From JBAXTE01 sp038240835 (GTDB lineage: Bacteria > Bacteroidota > Bacteroidia > Bacteroidales > WCHB1-69): a stretch of DNA of 21,718 nt. The stretch spans positions 1-21,718 of the forward strand of contig JBBRGJ010000044.1 in the NCBI GenBank assembly GCA_038240835.1, written 5' to 3'. The notes under the pieces were generated by a model, which did no database searches, had not been told where the DNA came from, and saw only the letters and a program-made list of their open reading frames with translations. Shown piece after piece: positions 1 to 8,246 of this stretch (positions are counted from its first letter, which is position 1; the number at the start of each line of letters is the position of its first letter). The position numbers and the translations under genes are program-made.

Positions 1-61
1 GATGGATGTTCAAACAGCTTTGCTTAAAGCTTACGAAGAATCACAACAAGATGACGAATAG
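1..61 (+). CDS. 3' end of an unidentified gene (partial)
   Basis: The frame starting at base 2 is open to a TAG at 59-61 and ends in the acidic tail ALLKAYEESQQDDE. The gene begins before the window, so only about 19 C-terminal residues are visible and no family can be assigned. That it is a real gene end is supported by the strong intrinsic terminator that starts about 20 bases after the stop codon. The product is unknown. Confidence 0.6.
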   Translation, partial: MDVQTALLKAYEESQQDDE

Positions 62-79
62 TTTTCTTGTCAATTATAA

Positions 80-113
80 AAAAAGGTCCAAACTTCGGTT
101 TGGACCTTTTTTT
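80..113 (+). terminator. Intrinsic terminator with UUCG tetraloop
   Basis: A perfect 10-bp stem, aggtccaaac (84-93) and gtttggacct (98-107), closes a ttcg loop. Because c93 and g98 flank it, the transcript carries the extra-stable C(UUCG)G tetraloop. The stem is preceded by an A-run and followed by T7, so it can extend by A-T pairs and work in both directions. It ends the partial upstream gene and could also stop transcription arriving from aspS on the minus strand. Confidence 0.9.
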
Positions 114-144
114 ATATGTAATTGCAAAAAATCGCAGAAAAGTT

Positions 145-324
145 GTGACGGGGTGACGAAGTAACGGGGTGACGCGCAAAGCGACGATGCGCATGCGAGT
201 CCAAACGCGAAGCGAGACGAGCTTTCGCAGATCCACGAATTTTGAAAAAATTCGGGACGCTCTGATAACTGTCACACTGTTAACTGTTAACTGATCACTG
301 TAAACTGATCACTGTTAACTGTAA
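145..324. repeat. Dispersed intergenic repeat, copy A (downstream of aspS)
   Basis: The element starts with two 16-base units of the form GTRACGGGGTGACGRA. A core at 176-279 follows, and then a tail of alternating CTGTTAACTG and CTGATCACTG motifs. The core matches 2312-2415 without gaps at 100 of 104 positions. Inside the core, cgaatttt (236-243) and aaaattcg (247-254) form a hairpin with a 3-base loop. The sequence is more GC-rich than its surroundings, encodes nothing convincing, and fills the 62-340 gap together with the terminator. It resembles a small non-autonomous mobile or REP-like element, but no transposase is nearby. Confidence 0.8.
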
Positions 325-340
325 AAGATTACTAGGTCTT

Positions 341-2101
341 TTAAGATTTTACTGGCAAATCGGCTACTCTTACAAAAAGTTCTTTCAATTGTTCGTTGCT
401 TACTTCGGAAGGAGCATCACTCATTAGGTCGCGACCTGAGTTGTTTTTTGGGAATGCAATAAAATCTCTAATTGAATCTACTCCAGAGAATACTGCACAC
501 AAGCGATCGAATCCAAAAGCGATTCCTCCGTGAGGAGGTGCGCCATATTCAAAAGCGTTCATCAAGAAACCAAACTGAGATTGAGCTCCTTCGGGCGTAA
601 ACCCAAGAATGGAGAACATGCGATTTTGCAACTCTTTATTGTGAATACGAATAGAGCCACCACCAATTTCTACTCCGTTGATAACCAAATCATACGCATT
701 GGCTCTCACGGCTTTTGCATCGGTATCTAACAGCGATATATCTTCAGGTTTTGGGGCAGTAAATGGATGATGTTTGGCATAAAAACGTTGGGTTTCTTCG
801 TCCCACTCCAACAATGGAAAATCAACCACCCATAATGGGGAAAAAGTTCCTGGAGCGCGAAGTCCCATGCGTGTTCCCATTTCCAAACGTAATTCGCAAA
901 GTGCTTTTTGTGCTTTTTCTTCGTTGCCTGGAATAATAAGAATTAAATCGCCAGCTTTCGCATTCATCTTTTCCGCAATTTTCAGCAAATCTGCCTCGCT
1001 GAAGAACTTATCTACCGATGATTTTAACGTTCCATCTTCGTTGTAGCGAATATAAATCAATCCGTTAGCTCCTACTTGTGGGCGTTTTACAAAATCGGTA
1101 AGTTCATCCAATTGCTTGCGAGTATACGATGCACATCCTTGGGCATTGATGCCAATGATTAATTCAGCATCGTCGAAAACTTTAAATTCTTTTCCTTTTG
1201 TCAACTCATTCAACTCCACAAACTTCATTTCAAAACGAGTATCTGGTTTGTCCGAACCATAATATTTCATGGCATCGGCATAACTCATGCGTGGAAAGCT
1301 GTCGAATGTAAGTCCTTTGATGGAAGAAAAAAGTGATTTTACAAGTCCTTCAAAGGTGGTTAATATGTCTTCTTGGTCCACAAAAGCCATTTCGCAATCG
1401 ATTTGTGTAAATTCAGGTTGACGATCGGCACGCAAATCTTCATCACGGAAGCAGCGAACTATTTGAAAGTAACGGTCGAAACCGGAAACCATCAAAAGTT
1501 GTTTATACTGCTGTGGCGATTGTGGAAGTGCGTAGAACTGACCTGGATTCATTCTGGAGGGAACAATAAAATCGCGAGCGCCTTCGGGGGTGGATTTTAT
1601 AAGAAATGGAGTTTCTATTTCAAGAAATCCAATGTTGTTCATAAAATTGCGTATTTCAATTCCAATTTGATGGCGCAAAATGAGGTTGTTTTTGTTCACA
1701 TTGCGACGCAAATCGAGGTAGCGATATTTCATTCTTATCTCGTCGCCACCATCGCTATTGTCTTCGATGGTAAAGGGAGGATGAATCGATTCGTTTAAAA
1801 CGGTTATTCTATCCGCAACAATTTCAATGTCGCCAGTGCTCATGTTTGCATTCTTGTTCGAACGCTCAGTCACGGTTCCTTCCACCTGAATAACCCATTC
1901 GCGACCAAGTTTACGAGCTTGCTGACAAAGGGTAGCACTTGTTTCCATGTTGAACGCTAGTTGGGTAATTCCGTATCGATCACGAAGGTCAATAAAAGTC
2001 ATTCCGCCTAAGTCGCGAGCGCGTTGAACCCATCCGCTTAGGGTTACTTTTTGATGAAGGTGATTGATTGTGAGTTCGCCACAAGTGTGTGTTCTTAACA
2101 T
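341..2101 (-). CDS. aspS: Aspartate--tRNA ligase, bacterial type
   Basis: The enzyme charges tRNA-Asp with aspartate, using ATP, in the cytoplasm. At 586 aa it has the usual bacterial length. An N-terminal OB-fold anticodon-binding domain (about 1-105, with GWVQRARDLGG at 23-33) is followed by the class II catalytic core. QSPQQYKQ lies at 194-201, motif 2 with FRDEDLRADRQPEF at about 218-231, and motif 3 with GGIAFGFDRL at 525-534. The bacterial GAD insertion occupies roughly 290-410. Residue 31 is Leu and residue 83 is Lys, the state I associate with discriminating AspRS rather than the dual-specificity (Asp/Asn) form; this is inference. The ATG start follows a good promoter box by about 38 bases. 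The gene stands alone on the minus strand between two direct repeats. Confidence 0.98.
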   Translation of the reverse strand: MLRTHTCGELTINHLHQKVTLSGWVQRARDLGGMTFIDLRDRYGITQLAFNMETSATLCQQARKLGREWVIQVEGTVTERSNKNANMSTGDIEIVADRITVLNESIHPPFTIEDNSDGGDEIRMKYRYLDLRRNVNKNNLILRHQIGIEIRNFMNNIGFLEIETPFLIKSTPEGARDFIVPSRMNPGQFYALPQSPQQYKQLLMVSGFDRYFQIVRCFRDEDLRADRQPEFTQIDCEMAFVDQEDILTTFEGLVKSLFSSIKGLTFDSFPRMSYADAMKYYGSDKPDTRFEMKFVELNELTKGKEFKVFDDAELIIGINAQGCASYTRKQLDELTDFVKRPQVGANGLIYIRYNEDGTLKSSVDKFFSEADLLKIAEKMNAKAGDLILIIPGNEEKAQKALCELRLEMGTRMGLRAPGTFSPLWVVDFPLLEWDEETQRFYAKHHPFTAPKPEDISLLDTDAKAVRANAYDLVINGVEIGGGSIRIHNKELQNRMFSILGFTPEGAQSQFGFLMNAFEYGAPPHGGIAFGFDRLCAVFSGVDSIRDFIAFPKNNSGRDLMSDAPSEVSNEQLKELFVRVADLPVKS

Positions 2102-2138
2102 GATATATTAGTATTAAATAACGTTATAATTTTGGCTG

Positions 2139-2146
2139 CAAAGTTA
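2139..2146 (-). promoter_or_regulatory. Bacteroidetes -7 promoter box for aspS
   Basis: On the minus strand this reads TAACTTTG, an exact match to the Bacteroidetes sigma-ABfr -7 consensus TAnnTTTG. It lies 38 bases upstream of the aspS ATG, which implies a leader of roughly 30 bases. No clear -33 TTTG is visible at the expected distance. Confidence 0.6.
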
Positions 2147-2280
2147 AGATATTTTTGCGAGTTAACGAATTTTGTATCATTAAGAATAAAATAATGGAGG
2201 TTTTTGCAGGAAAAATTACTTTAGAGTAGAGAGTTTGGGGGTTATTACTCCGAAGAATGAAGTTTTGAGAAAGGGAAGAA

Positions 2281-2430
2281 GGTAACGGGGTGACGGAGTA
2301 ACGGGGTGACCGCAAAGCGACGATGCGAAAGCGAGTCCAAACGCGAAGCGAGCCGAGCTTTCGCAGATCCACGAATTTTGAAAAAATTCGGGACGCTCTG
2401 TTAACTGTCACACTGATCACTGTTAACTGT
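2281..2430. repeat. Dispersed intergenic repeat, copy B (upstream of aspS)
   Basis: This is the second copy of the repeat at 145-324, in the same orientation. The core 2312-2415 differs from copy A at only four positions. It has the same 16-base GTRACGGGGTGACG units at the left and a shorter CTGTTAACTG/CTGATCACTG tail. This copy also contains the inverted pair gcgaaagc (2325-2332) and gctttcgc (2357-2364), partly lost in copy A. In the gap 2102-2535 the rest is the aspS promoter, about 110 bases around 2170-2280 in which I see nothing, and the promoter for the next gene. Confidence 0.8.
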
Positions 2431-2503
2431 ATTCCCCCGAAGGTTCTTCTTTCAGAAATATTTGCAGTTTTGAAATAACAAAAAAGTAATCGCCAATTTT
2501 TTG

Positions 2504-2511
2504 TACTTTTG
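2504..2511 (+). promoter_or_regulatory. Bacteroidetes -7 promoter box for the DUF4271-hemD-rnpA block
   Basis: TACTTTTG matches TAnnTTTG exactly and lies 24 bases before the chosen ATG at 2536. It overlaps an in-frame TTG at 2509, so that upstream codon is unlikely to be the translation start. The box probably drives the long plus-strand block ending at 9729. Confidence 0.65.
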
Positions 2512-2535
2512 CAAAAAACAAATTCAAACCAAGGG

Positions 2536-3414
2536 ATGGTGAAAATTGGCATTTCAGACACGATTGTAAAAGCGGATAGTTTAGCGACGACTAAGCTCAG
2601 CTACAAGGATTCTGTGCTTAAGATTCACACCCCTCAAAATTGGGTTTCATGGTTTGATTCCGCTTCGTATTACCACAATGATTCAATCTCTTACGTAGCT
2701 TCAGTTTTTGGCAAACACGAGTTAAAAACCACTTCTCATCATCCGCTAGCGAGGCCACAAGAGAACCGAAACTGGCTCTTTGGATTGTTGTTTATCATCA
2801 CCGTTTTGTACGTATATATTCAAACGAACTTTTACAATAGATATTCTCAGGTAAAAAGAGCTTTTTTGGTAAAAAGGTATTATTCTCTGCTCATTCGCGA
2901 TGGAAATATCTTTAAAGAGCGTATTGTGATTCCAATTTTGTTCATCTTTCTAACAAGTTTAGCATTGGTTATTTATGCTACTTTAATTTATCTTGTCGAT
3001 GTTTCACAAATTTCGCTCTCTAAATTCAACTTATATTTAGTGATTCTTGGATGCGTTATTTTGTATCAATTAGGCCGTTCTTTCTTCATTAATCTATTAG
3101 GAAAGGTGTTTTATACACGCAACGAAACGGAGACATATATTCTTGACAATTTGTTGTTTAAATCGTTTTTAAGTCTATTTTTGCTACCCCTATTATGGTT
3201 TTTTATTTTCTCTGGATATAGCTTTTTATTGATTGCAATATGGACTGTAATTATCGTTTTATCCGTGATAAGAATTTTGAAAGCGGTGAACAATTGGAGT
3301 GGAGTGTTTACTATTTTCAAATTAATTTTGTACCTTTGCACTCTAGAAATATTACCCATAGTTATTCTATTGAAGGCTATTGTTCTAATAACTAGTAGGG
3401 TTACAGTTCAATAA
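2536..3414 (+). CDS. DUF4271 family integral membrane protein
   Basis: Its biochemical role is unknown. The 292-aa product has a polar N-terminal part of about 75 residues followed by roughly five to six hydrophobic segments (near 80-97, 130-153, 166-184, 210-228, 229-248 and 260-286), so it should sit in the inner membrane. Family assignment rests on this topology and on its place directly upstream of hemD and rnpA, which is typical of DUF4271 proteins in Bacteroidetes. I chose the ATG at 2536 because an upstream in-frame TTG at 2509 lies inside the promoter box. The gene is 19 bases from hemD and probably first in the operon. Confidence 0.8.
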   Translation: MVKIGISDTIVKADSLATTKLSYKDSVLKIHTPQNWVSWFDSASYYHNDSISYVASVFGKHELKTTSHHPLARPQENRNWLFGLLFIITVLYVYIQTNFYNRYSQVKRAFLVKRYYSLLIRDGNIFKERIVIPILFIFLTSLALVIYATLIYLVDVSQISLSKFNLYLVILGCVILYQLGRSFFINLLGKVFYTRNETETYILDNLLFKSFLSLFLLPLLWFFIFSGYSFLLIAIWTVIIVLSVIRILKAVNNWSGVFTIFKLILYLCTLEILPIVILLKAIVLITSRVTVQ

Positions 3415-3433
3415 TGTTTAAAATCAGTTAGAG

Positions 3434-4195
3434 GTGAAGATACAAAACATTCTTATTTCACAACCAAAACCGGTTGATTTTGAAAAATCGCCTTATGCGG
3501 AGATTACTAAAAAGCACAATGTTGAAATTGATTTTGTTAAATTTTTTTCAATAGAAGAGGTTCCCGCTACAGAATTCCGAAAACACAGAATTAACCTTCT
3601 TGATTTTACGGCAATTGTATTAATGAGCAAAAATGCAATCGACCATTTTTTTCGCCTAGCAAAAGAGTTACGCATTGATATTCCAGATACCATGAAATAT
3701 TTTTGTATCAATGAATCGACAGCTCTTTATCTTCAGCGATACATTACTTACCGTAAGCGAAAAATATTTTTCAGCAAATCATCTATTCCTGAACTTGTTG
3801 AGATAATTGTAAAGCATAAAAATGAAAAATATCTAATCCCAACGGCCGATTTAAATGGAGGAGTAATTGCTTCTGCACTTGCTCAAAACAATATTCCTTA
3901 CACTCCTGCTCCAATGTTTGCCAGCCAATCAGTTGATTTAAAAACACAAGTCGACATCGATAAATATCAATTAGTGGTTATTTTTAGTCCTGTTGGAATG
4001 CAATCGTTGATGGAAAATTATCCTGACTTTAAAGAGAAAGATATTGAGATTGCTGCCCTTGGATCAAACACCTGTGGTGCGATTGAAAACAATGGATTTT
4101 CACTCTCATTTATGGCACCTACTCCCGAATGTCCATCCATTACTATTGCACTTGATCAATATTTAAAGAAAGCCAACAAGGTTTCTAAAAAATAA
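3434..4195 (+). CDS. hemD: Uroporphyrinogen-III synthase family protein
   Basis: HemD closes and inverts ring D of hydroxymethylbilane to give uroporphyrinogen III in tetrapyrrole synthesis, in the cytosol. The 253-aa product has the two-lobe HemD-like pattern: KILISQPKP-type start, IVLMSKNAIDHFF near 60-72, TMKYFCINESTALYL near 87-101, and a second lobe with VVIFSPVGMQSLMENYP and IEIAALGSNTCGAIENNG. HemD is poorly conserved, so the reaction is inferred from family and neighbourhood. No other heme gene is in the window. Translation appears to start at GTG, since the conserved N-terminus begins there. The stop codon shares one base with the rnpA start (TAATG), suggesting translational coupling. 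Confidence 0.82.
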   Translation: MKIQNILISQPKPVDFEKSPYAEITKKHNVEIDFVKFFSIEEVPATEFRKHRINLLDFTAIVLMSKNAIDHFFRLAKELRIDIPDTMKYFCINESTALYLQRYITYRKRKIFFSKSSIPELVEIIVKHKNEKYLIPTADLNGGVIASALAQNNIPYTPAPMFASQSVDLKTQVDIDKYQLVVIFSPVGMQSLMENYPDFKEKDIEIAALGSNTCGAIENNGFSLSFMAPTPECPSITIALDQYLKKANKVSKK

Positions 4196-4602
4196 TGAGG
4201 TACACTTTTAAAAAGGAGGAACGTCTTTGTTCACATATCCTTATACAAGAGTTGCTTAAAGAAGGAAATTCATTTTTTGTATTTCCTTTTCGTTGTGTTT
4301 GGAAACTCACCGAACAGTCTAATTCGCCAGTACAAATTGCTTTTTCGGTACCCAAACGAAAATTCAAACACGCCAACAAACGAAATCTTGTAAAAAGACA
4401 ACTGCGCAACATCTACCGACTAGAGAAGGGCACACTGACCGAAAAGATGATGGACTGCAAAAAGTCGCTTACCTGTTTGCTCGTTTACAACACATCCGAT
4501 ATTCTTGATTATTCTCTGCTCGAAGAGAAAATAAAAACAATTTTACTACGTTTAGAAGAACAACTTTTTGTATCTTTGAAAAATAATGAACCATCCGTTT
4601 AG
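4195..4602 (+). CDS. rnpA: Ribonuclease P protein component
   Basis: RnpA binds the catalytic RNase P RNA and assists removal of 5' leaders from pre-tRNAs. The 135-aa basic protein carries the family signature: FSVPKRKFKHANKRN followed by LVKRQLRNIYR (about 50-75), which contains the RNR-type RNA-binding helix. In many bacteria rnpA follows rpmH, but in Bacteroidetes it commonly follows hemD, as here. It overlaps hemD by one base and is followed 41 bases later by yidD, its frequent partner. Start, length and context all agree. Confidence 0.96.
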   Translation: MRYTFKKEERLCSHILIQELLKEGNSFFVFPFRCVWKLTEQSNSPVQIAFSVPKRKFKHANKRNLVKRQLRNIYRLEKGTLTEKMMDCKKSLTCLLVYNTSDILDYSLLEEKIKTILLRLEEQLFVSLKNNEPSV

Positions 4603-4643
4603 GTCATTATCTCTGAGAGCCAACGCTAATAATTTTAATTGCG

Positions 4644-4886
4644 ATGAAAATAATTATAGAGTGGATTACTTATCCGATAAAACTACTTTTTTTGTTTATA
4701 ATAAAGTTTTATCAGTTGGTTATTTCTCCTTTCACACCTCCTTCATGCAGATATACTCCTACATGTTCTACGTATAGCGCTGAGGCAATTAAAAAACACG
4801 GTCCGATTAAAGGTGGGTGGCTTGCGCTGAAACGAATTTTATCATGCAATCCTTGGGGTGGCAGTGGCTACGACCCAGTTCCATAA
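4644..4886 (+). CDS. yidD: Membrane protein insertion efficiency factor YidD
   Basis: YidD is a small inner-membrane-associated protein that helps YidC-dependent insertion of membrane proteins. The 80-aa product has an amphipathic to hydrophobic N-terminus (about 1-27), then the family signature SCRYTPTCSTYSAEAIKKHG (34-53) and RILSCNPWGGSGYDPVP at the end, including the conserved cysteines. yidD next to rnpA is one of the most conserved gene pairs in bacteria. It lies 30 bases before the next gene. The assignment is secure although the protein is short. Confidence 0.96.
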   Translation: MKIIIEWITYPIKLLFLFIIKFYQLVISPFTPPSCRYTPTCSTYSAEAIKKHGPIKGGWLALKRILSCNPWGGSGYDPVP

Positions 4887-4916
4887 ATCACACACTAATT
4901 GACAAATCAATCTCAA

Positions 4917-6587
4917 ATGAATATATTTAAATCGATTACCTCCATCAAAAAACGAATTCTCATCTTCGTCACTGTAATAACCATGGGCTGGGTTGGCTCA
5001 TCTTTTATCGACCAAGATTTTGAAATTGCCAAACAAATAGACATTTTCTCCTCCGTTTTGCGTGAGTTGAATGCAAACTACGTCGACGACATGAACCCTG
5101 GCGACTTAGTCCGCACTGCGATCGATGCAATGTTAGAATCGTTGGATCCCTACACGGTTTATTATCCCGAAAGCGATTTGGAAGAGTACAAACTCCTCAC
5201 CACGGGTCAGTACGGAGGAATTGGATCTGTGATTCAAATGCAAGGAGACTATGTAGTAATCAGCGATCCGTACGAAAATTCGCCGGCACAAAAAGCAGGT
5301 CTTAAAGCTGGCGATAAAATACTTGAGATTAATGGTAAAAGTGCAAAAGGAAAAACAACTTCCGAAGTCAGCGCTGCGTTAAAAGGTCAACCCGGAACAA
5401 GTTTCAAACTACTGATTCAATCGTATGGAGAGACGGCTACTGTGGAAAAAATAATTACCCGCGAAGAGATAAAACTACCCAACATTCCGTACGCCGAGAA
5501 AGTGGCCGACGATGTTGCATACATCAACCTATCACAATTTACCGAAAATGCAGCAAAAGAGGTAAAAGAAGCATTTTTGAGACAGAAAAAAGAGGGAGCC
5601 AAGTCGCTAATTCTCGATTTAAGAGGAAACGGTGGTGGACTTTTGCATGAGGCCGTGCTTATTATGAATATTTTTGTGGACAGAAACAATACAATTGTTA
5701 GCACAAGAGGAAAACTTAAAGACAAGAATTTCGACCATAAAACTGTTTTTCCAGCAATAGACACTGAAATTCCCGTTGTAGTGCTTGTTAACGAGACCAG
5801 CGCTTCCGCTTCCGAAATTGTAGCCGGATCGTTTCAAGATTTAGACCGAGGCGTAATTATTGGGCAACGAACGTATGGCAAAGGATTGGTTCAAAACATT
5901 GTTCCACTTTCATACAACACACGAATGAAAGTAACCATTTCTAAATATTATATTCCAAGTGGTAGATGCATTCAAGCGATTGATTATGCAAATAAAAATG
6001 AAGGCAAAAAGCACAACAAAGTCTCTGATTCCACTTTTGTTGCTTTCAAGACAAAAAAAGGTCGTTTGGTCTATGACAAAGGCGGAGTAGAACCAGACAT
6101 TGTGATTCCAAACCCTAAGAGCATTCCAGTCGTAGGAAGTTTATACATCAACAATCTGTTTTTTGATTTTGCCAATCAGTATGCAAAAAACAACAAAACA
6201 ATATTACCTGCTAAACAGTTTGTAATTACGGAAGATATTTACCAACAATTTGTCACTTTTGTGAAACAAAAAAACGACATTCAATATGTTACACAAACGG
6301 AGAGAACGTTGATTACCTTAAAAACTTTAGCAGAAGATGAGCAGTATTTTGAGTCGATAAAAGAGGAGTACGAAAAGTTGCAAAAGAAACTTCAAACAGA
6401 GAAAGAAAAAGATTTATCAAAATACAAAAAAGAGATCTGCCTTATCTTGAGATCCGAAATTACAAGCCGCTACTATTATCAAAAAGGGCAAATTGAGGTG
6501 ATGCTATCCGACGACCCAGAGTTGCAAAAAGCAATTGAACTTCTTCACAATCCACAACAATATAATAGTCTTTTAAAAATAAAATAG
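4917..6587 (+). CDS. S41 family C-terminal processing peptidase (CtpA/Prc type)
   Basis: This is probably a periplasmic protease, membrane-anchored, that trims or degrades envelope proteins from their C-termini. The 556-aa product has an N-terminal signal anchor (about 13-30), a PDZ domain (about 98-170, with YGGIGSVI and SPAQKAGLKAGDKILEINGK) and the S41 core with LILDLRGNGGG. The catalytic Ser297, Lys322 and Gln326 are inferred from NETSASASEI and TYGKGLVQ; their 25- and 4-residue spacing equals that of known CTPs. A charged, coiled-coil-like C-terminal extension (about 430-556) follows. The ATG at 4917 is preferred over an in-frame TTG at 4899. It lies 30 bases after yidD; the mix with rnpA and yidD suggests shared expression rather than a shared pathway. 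Confidence 0.95.
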   Translation: MNIFKSITSIKKRILIFVTVITMGWVGSSFIDQDFEIAKQIDIFSSVLRELNANYVDDMNPGDLVRTAIDAMLESLDPYTVYYPESDLEEYKLLTTGQYGGIGSVIQMQGDYVVISDPYENSPAQKAGLKAGDKILEINGKSAKGKTTSEVSAALKGQPGTSFKLLIQSYGETATVEKIITREEIKLPNIPYAEKVADDVAYINLSQFTENAAKEVKEAFLRQKKEGAKSLILDLRGNGGGLLHEAVLIMNIFVDRNNTIVSTRGKLKDKNFDHKTVFPAIDTEIPVVVLVNETSASASEIVAGSFQDLDRGVIIGQRTYGKGLVQNIVPLSYNTRMKVTISKYYIPSGRCIQAIDYANKNEGKKHNKVSDSTFVAFKTKKGRLVYDKGGVEPDIVIPNPKSIPVVGSLYINNLFFDFANQYAKNNKTILPAKQFVITEDIYQQFVTFVKQKNDIQYVTQTERTLITLKTLAEDEQYFESIKEEYEKLQKKLQTEKEKDLSKYKKEICLILRSEITSRYYYQKGQIEVMLSDDPELQKAIELLHNPQQYNSLLKIK

Positions 6588-6641
6588 AGATCAATCGGCA
6601 TTGCCCTTGTTTGAATATCATCATTTAAATAAAACTATTCA

Positions 6642-8246
6642 TTGAAAACAGAAATACTCAGACATCGAATTTTTATTTTTGGCATCTTGCTATTGGCTAT
6701 ATCGTTGCCTACTTCAAAGTTTGGGATGAGTTTGTCGCAGATGATACTTGCAGCCAACTGGTTGATTGATAGAAAATTATTAGAAAAACTCAACTCATTT
6801 GTCCATAATAAAGTTGCGCTAGCCTTCTCTCTAATTTTCATCATCCATACACTATGGCTGGCAAATACAGTAAATTTTGAGTATGCACTTTTGGATTTAA
6901 AGACAAAATCTCCAATTTTAATTCTAGCAATTATTTTTTCCACCACTCCTTCTTTGTCATTTAAAGAGTTTAAATGGGTTTTATTTGCCCATATATCATC
7001 GGTATTATTAATGACTTTTATTGGATTTTACATCTATTCTGTGCAACGACCTGCTGATTTTAGAGAAATATCTCCTTTTATTTCCCACATCCGATTAGCG
7101 TTAAATGTTTGCATCTCTATTTTCACATTGTTGTATTTTATATTTACTGACCGTATTTACAAAGAGACTAAAAACAAATTCTTGAGTTATTCACTCAAAA
7201 TAGGGATGCTATTATTGGTTTGTTGGTTTATGATTTTCCTCTCAATGTTGCAATCGGCAACGGGAATCGCCATTGTGATTGGGGTTGGATTGGCTTTATT
7301 GTTGAGTTTAGTCTTTAAATTGAACATGAATAAAACAAAAAAAAGAGCAATTATAAGCCTGGTTTTGGTTACTCCTTTGGTATTGGGATGGTTTATTTAC
7401 ACCTCGTTTCAATCGTACATGATTCGTCCAGCAATCAACCTAGATACGTTAGAAAAAACCACTGTTCATGGAGGAAAATATGTCCATGATACGCTTCTTT
7501 TCACCTCCGAAAACCAACATTGGATTGGAATATATCTGTGTGAACCTGAACTAGAATATGCATGGAATTTAAGAAGCAAAACGAAATATAACACCAAAGA
7601 CGAACGAGGAAACATCATTACGTATACACTTATTAGATATCTAACTTCCAAAGAGTTACGAAAAGACCGAGAGGGTGTAGATGCCTTGTCAGATAAAGAT
7701 GTAGAGAACATAGAAAAAGGAATTGCAAATGTAAATTACACCAAAGGAATTGGATTAAAAGCTCGACTAGACAAACTTTTTTGGGAATACCTTATCAACA
7801 AAAGAAATGGGGACATCAAAGGACATAGCTTATTTCAACGGTTAGAACTTTGGAAAATTTCTGTGGATATAATCGAACAGAATTGGTTGTTTGGAGTGGG
7901 CACTGGAGATGTTCCGGATGCATTCAAACAAACGATGATTGAGAAAGATTCGCCGCTAAAAGAGACTCGAATGCGGAGCCATAATCAGTACTTATCGCTA
8001 TTGGTTGCTTTTGGAATCTTTGGGTTTTTGGGTTGTCTTTTCTCTTTAATTTACCCATTTGTGAGAAGTAAGAGTATTTTTGATTATTTTTGTCTAGTTT
8101 TTCTATTGATATTCTTTGTATCTATGCTCACAGAAGATACGATTGAATCTCAAGATGGTGTTACATTTTATGCGTTTTTTGCATCATTGTATCTTTTTCA
8201 GAAACCAAAAAACCGCATGATTATCAAAAACGAAAAAAATGATTAA
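6642..8246 (+). CDS. O-antigen ligase / Wzy-like membrane protein
   Basis: It probably joins or polymerises surface polysaccharide at the periplasmic face of the inner membrane. The 534-aa protein has about ten hydrophobic segments: several between 9 and 250, a large hydrophilic periplasmic loop at about 257-450, and two to three more after it. The loop end carries the ligase-like pattern WLFGVGTGDVPDAF (415-428) and RSHNQYLSLLVAFGIFG (445-461), whose His447 fits the conserved loop residue of the Wzy_C family. TEDTIESQDGVTFYAFF near 497-513 is typical of Bacteroidetes members. Translation seems to start at TTG, because the next ATG falls after the first membrane segment. It overlaps cdd by 8 bases. 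Ligase versus polymerase cannot be decided here. Confidence 0.85.
   Translation: MKTEILRHRIFIFGILLLAISLPTSKFGMSLSQMILAANWLIDRKLLEKLNSFVHNKVALAFSLIFIIHTLWLANTVNFEYALLDLKTKSPILILAIIFSTTPSLSFKEFKWVLFAHISSVLLMTFIGFYIYSVQRPADFREISPFISHIRLALNVCISIFTLLYFIFTDRIYKETKNKFLSYSLKIGMLLLVCWFMIFLSMLQSATGIAIVIGVGLALLLSLVFKLNMNKTKKRAIISLVLVTPLVLGWFIYTSFQSYMIRPAINLDTLEKTTVHGGKYVHDTLLFTSENQHWIGIYLCEPELEYAWNLRSKTKYNTKDERGNIITYTLIRYLTSKELRKDREGVDALSDKDVENIEKGIANVNYTKGIGLKARLDKLFWEYLINKRNGDIKGHSLFQRLELWKISVDIIEQNWLFGVGTGDVPDAFKQTMIEKDSPLKETRMRSHNQYLSLLVAFGIFGFLGCLFSLIYPFVRSKSIFDYFCLVFLLIFFVSMLTEDTIESQDGVTFYAFFASLYLFQKPKNRMIIKNEKND

Noticed and set aside
24..275. Minus-strand open frame of 83 codons
   Set aside because: It lies in the terminator and repeat copy A, and shares its sequence with the frame in copy B only because the DNA repeat is shared. 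No start signal or family.
2124..2561. Minus-strand open frame of 145 codons
   Set aside because: It is produced by repeat copy B and spans the aspS promoter region and the start of the DUF4271 gene. Not credible as a gene.
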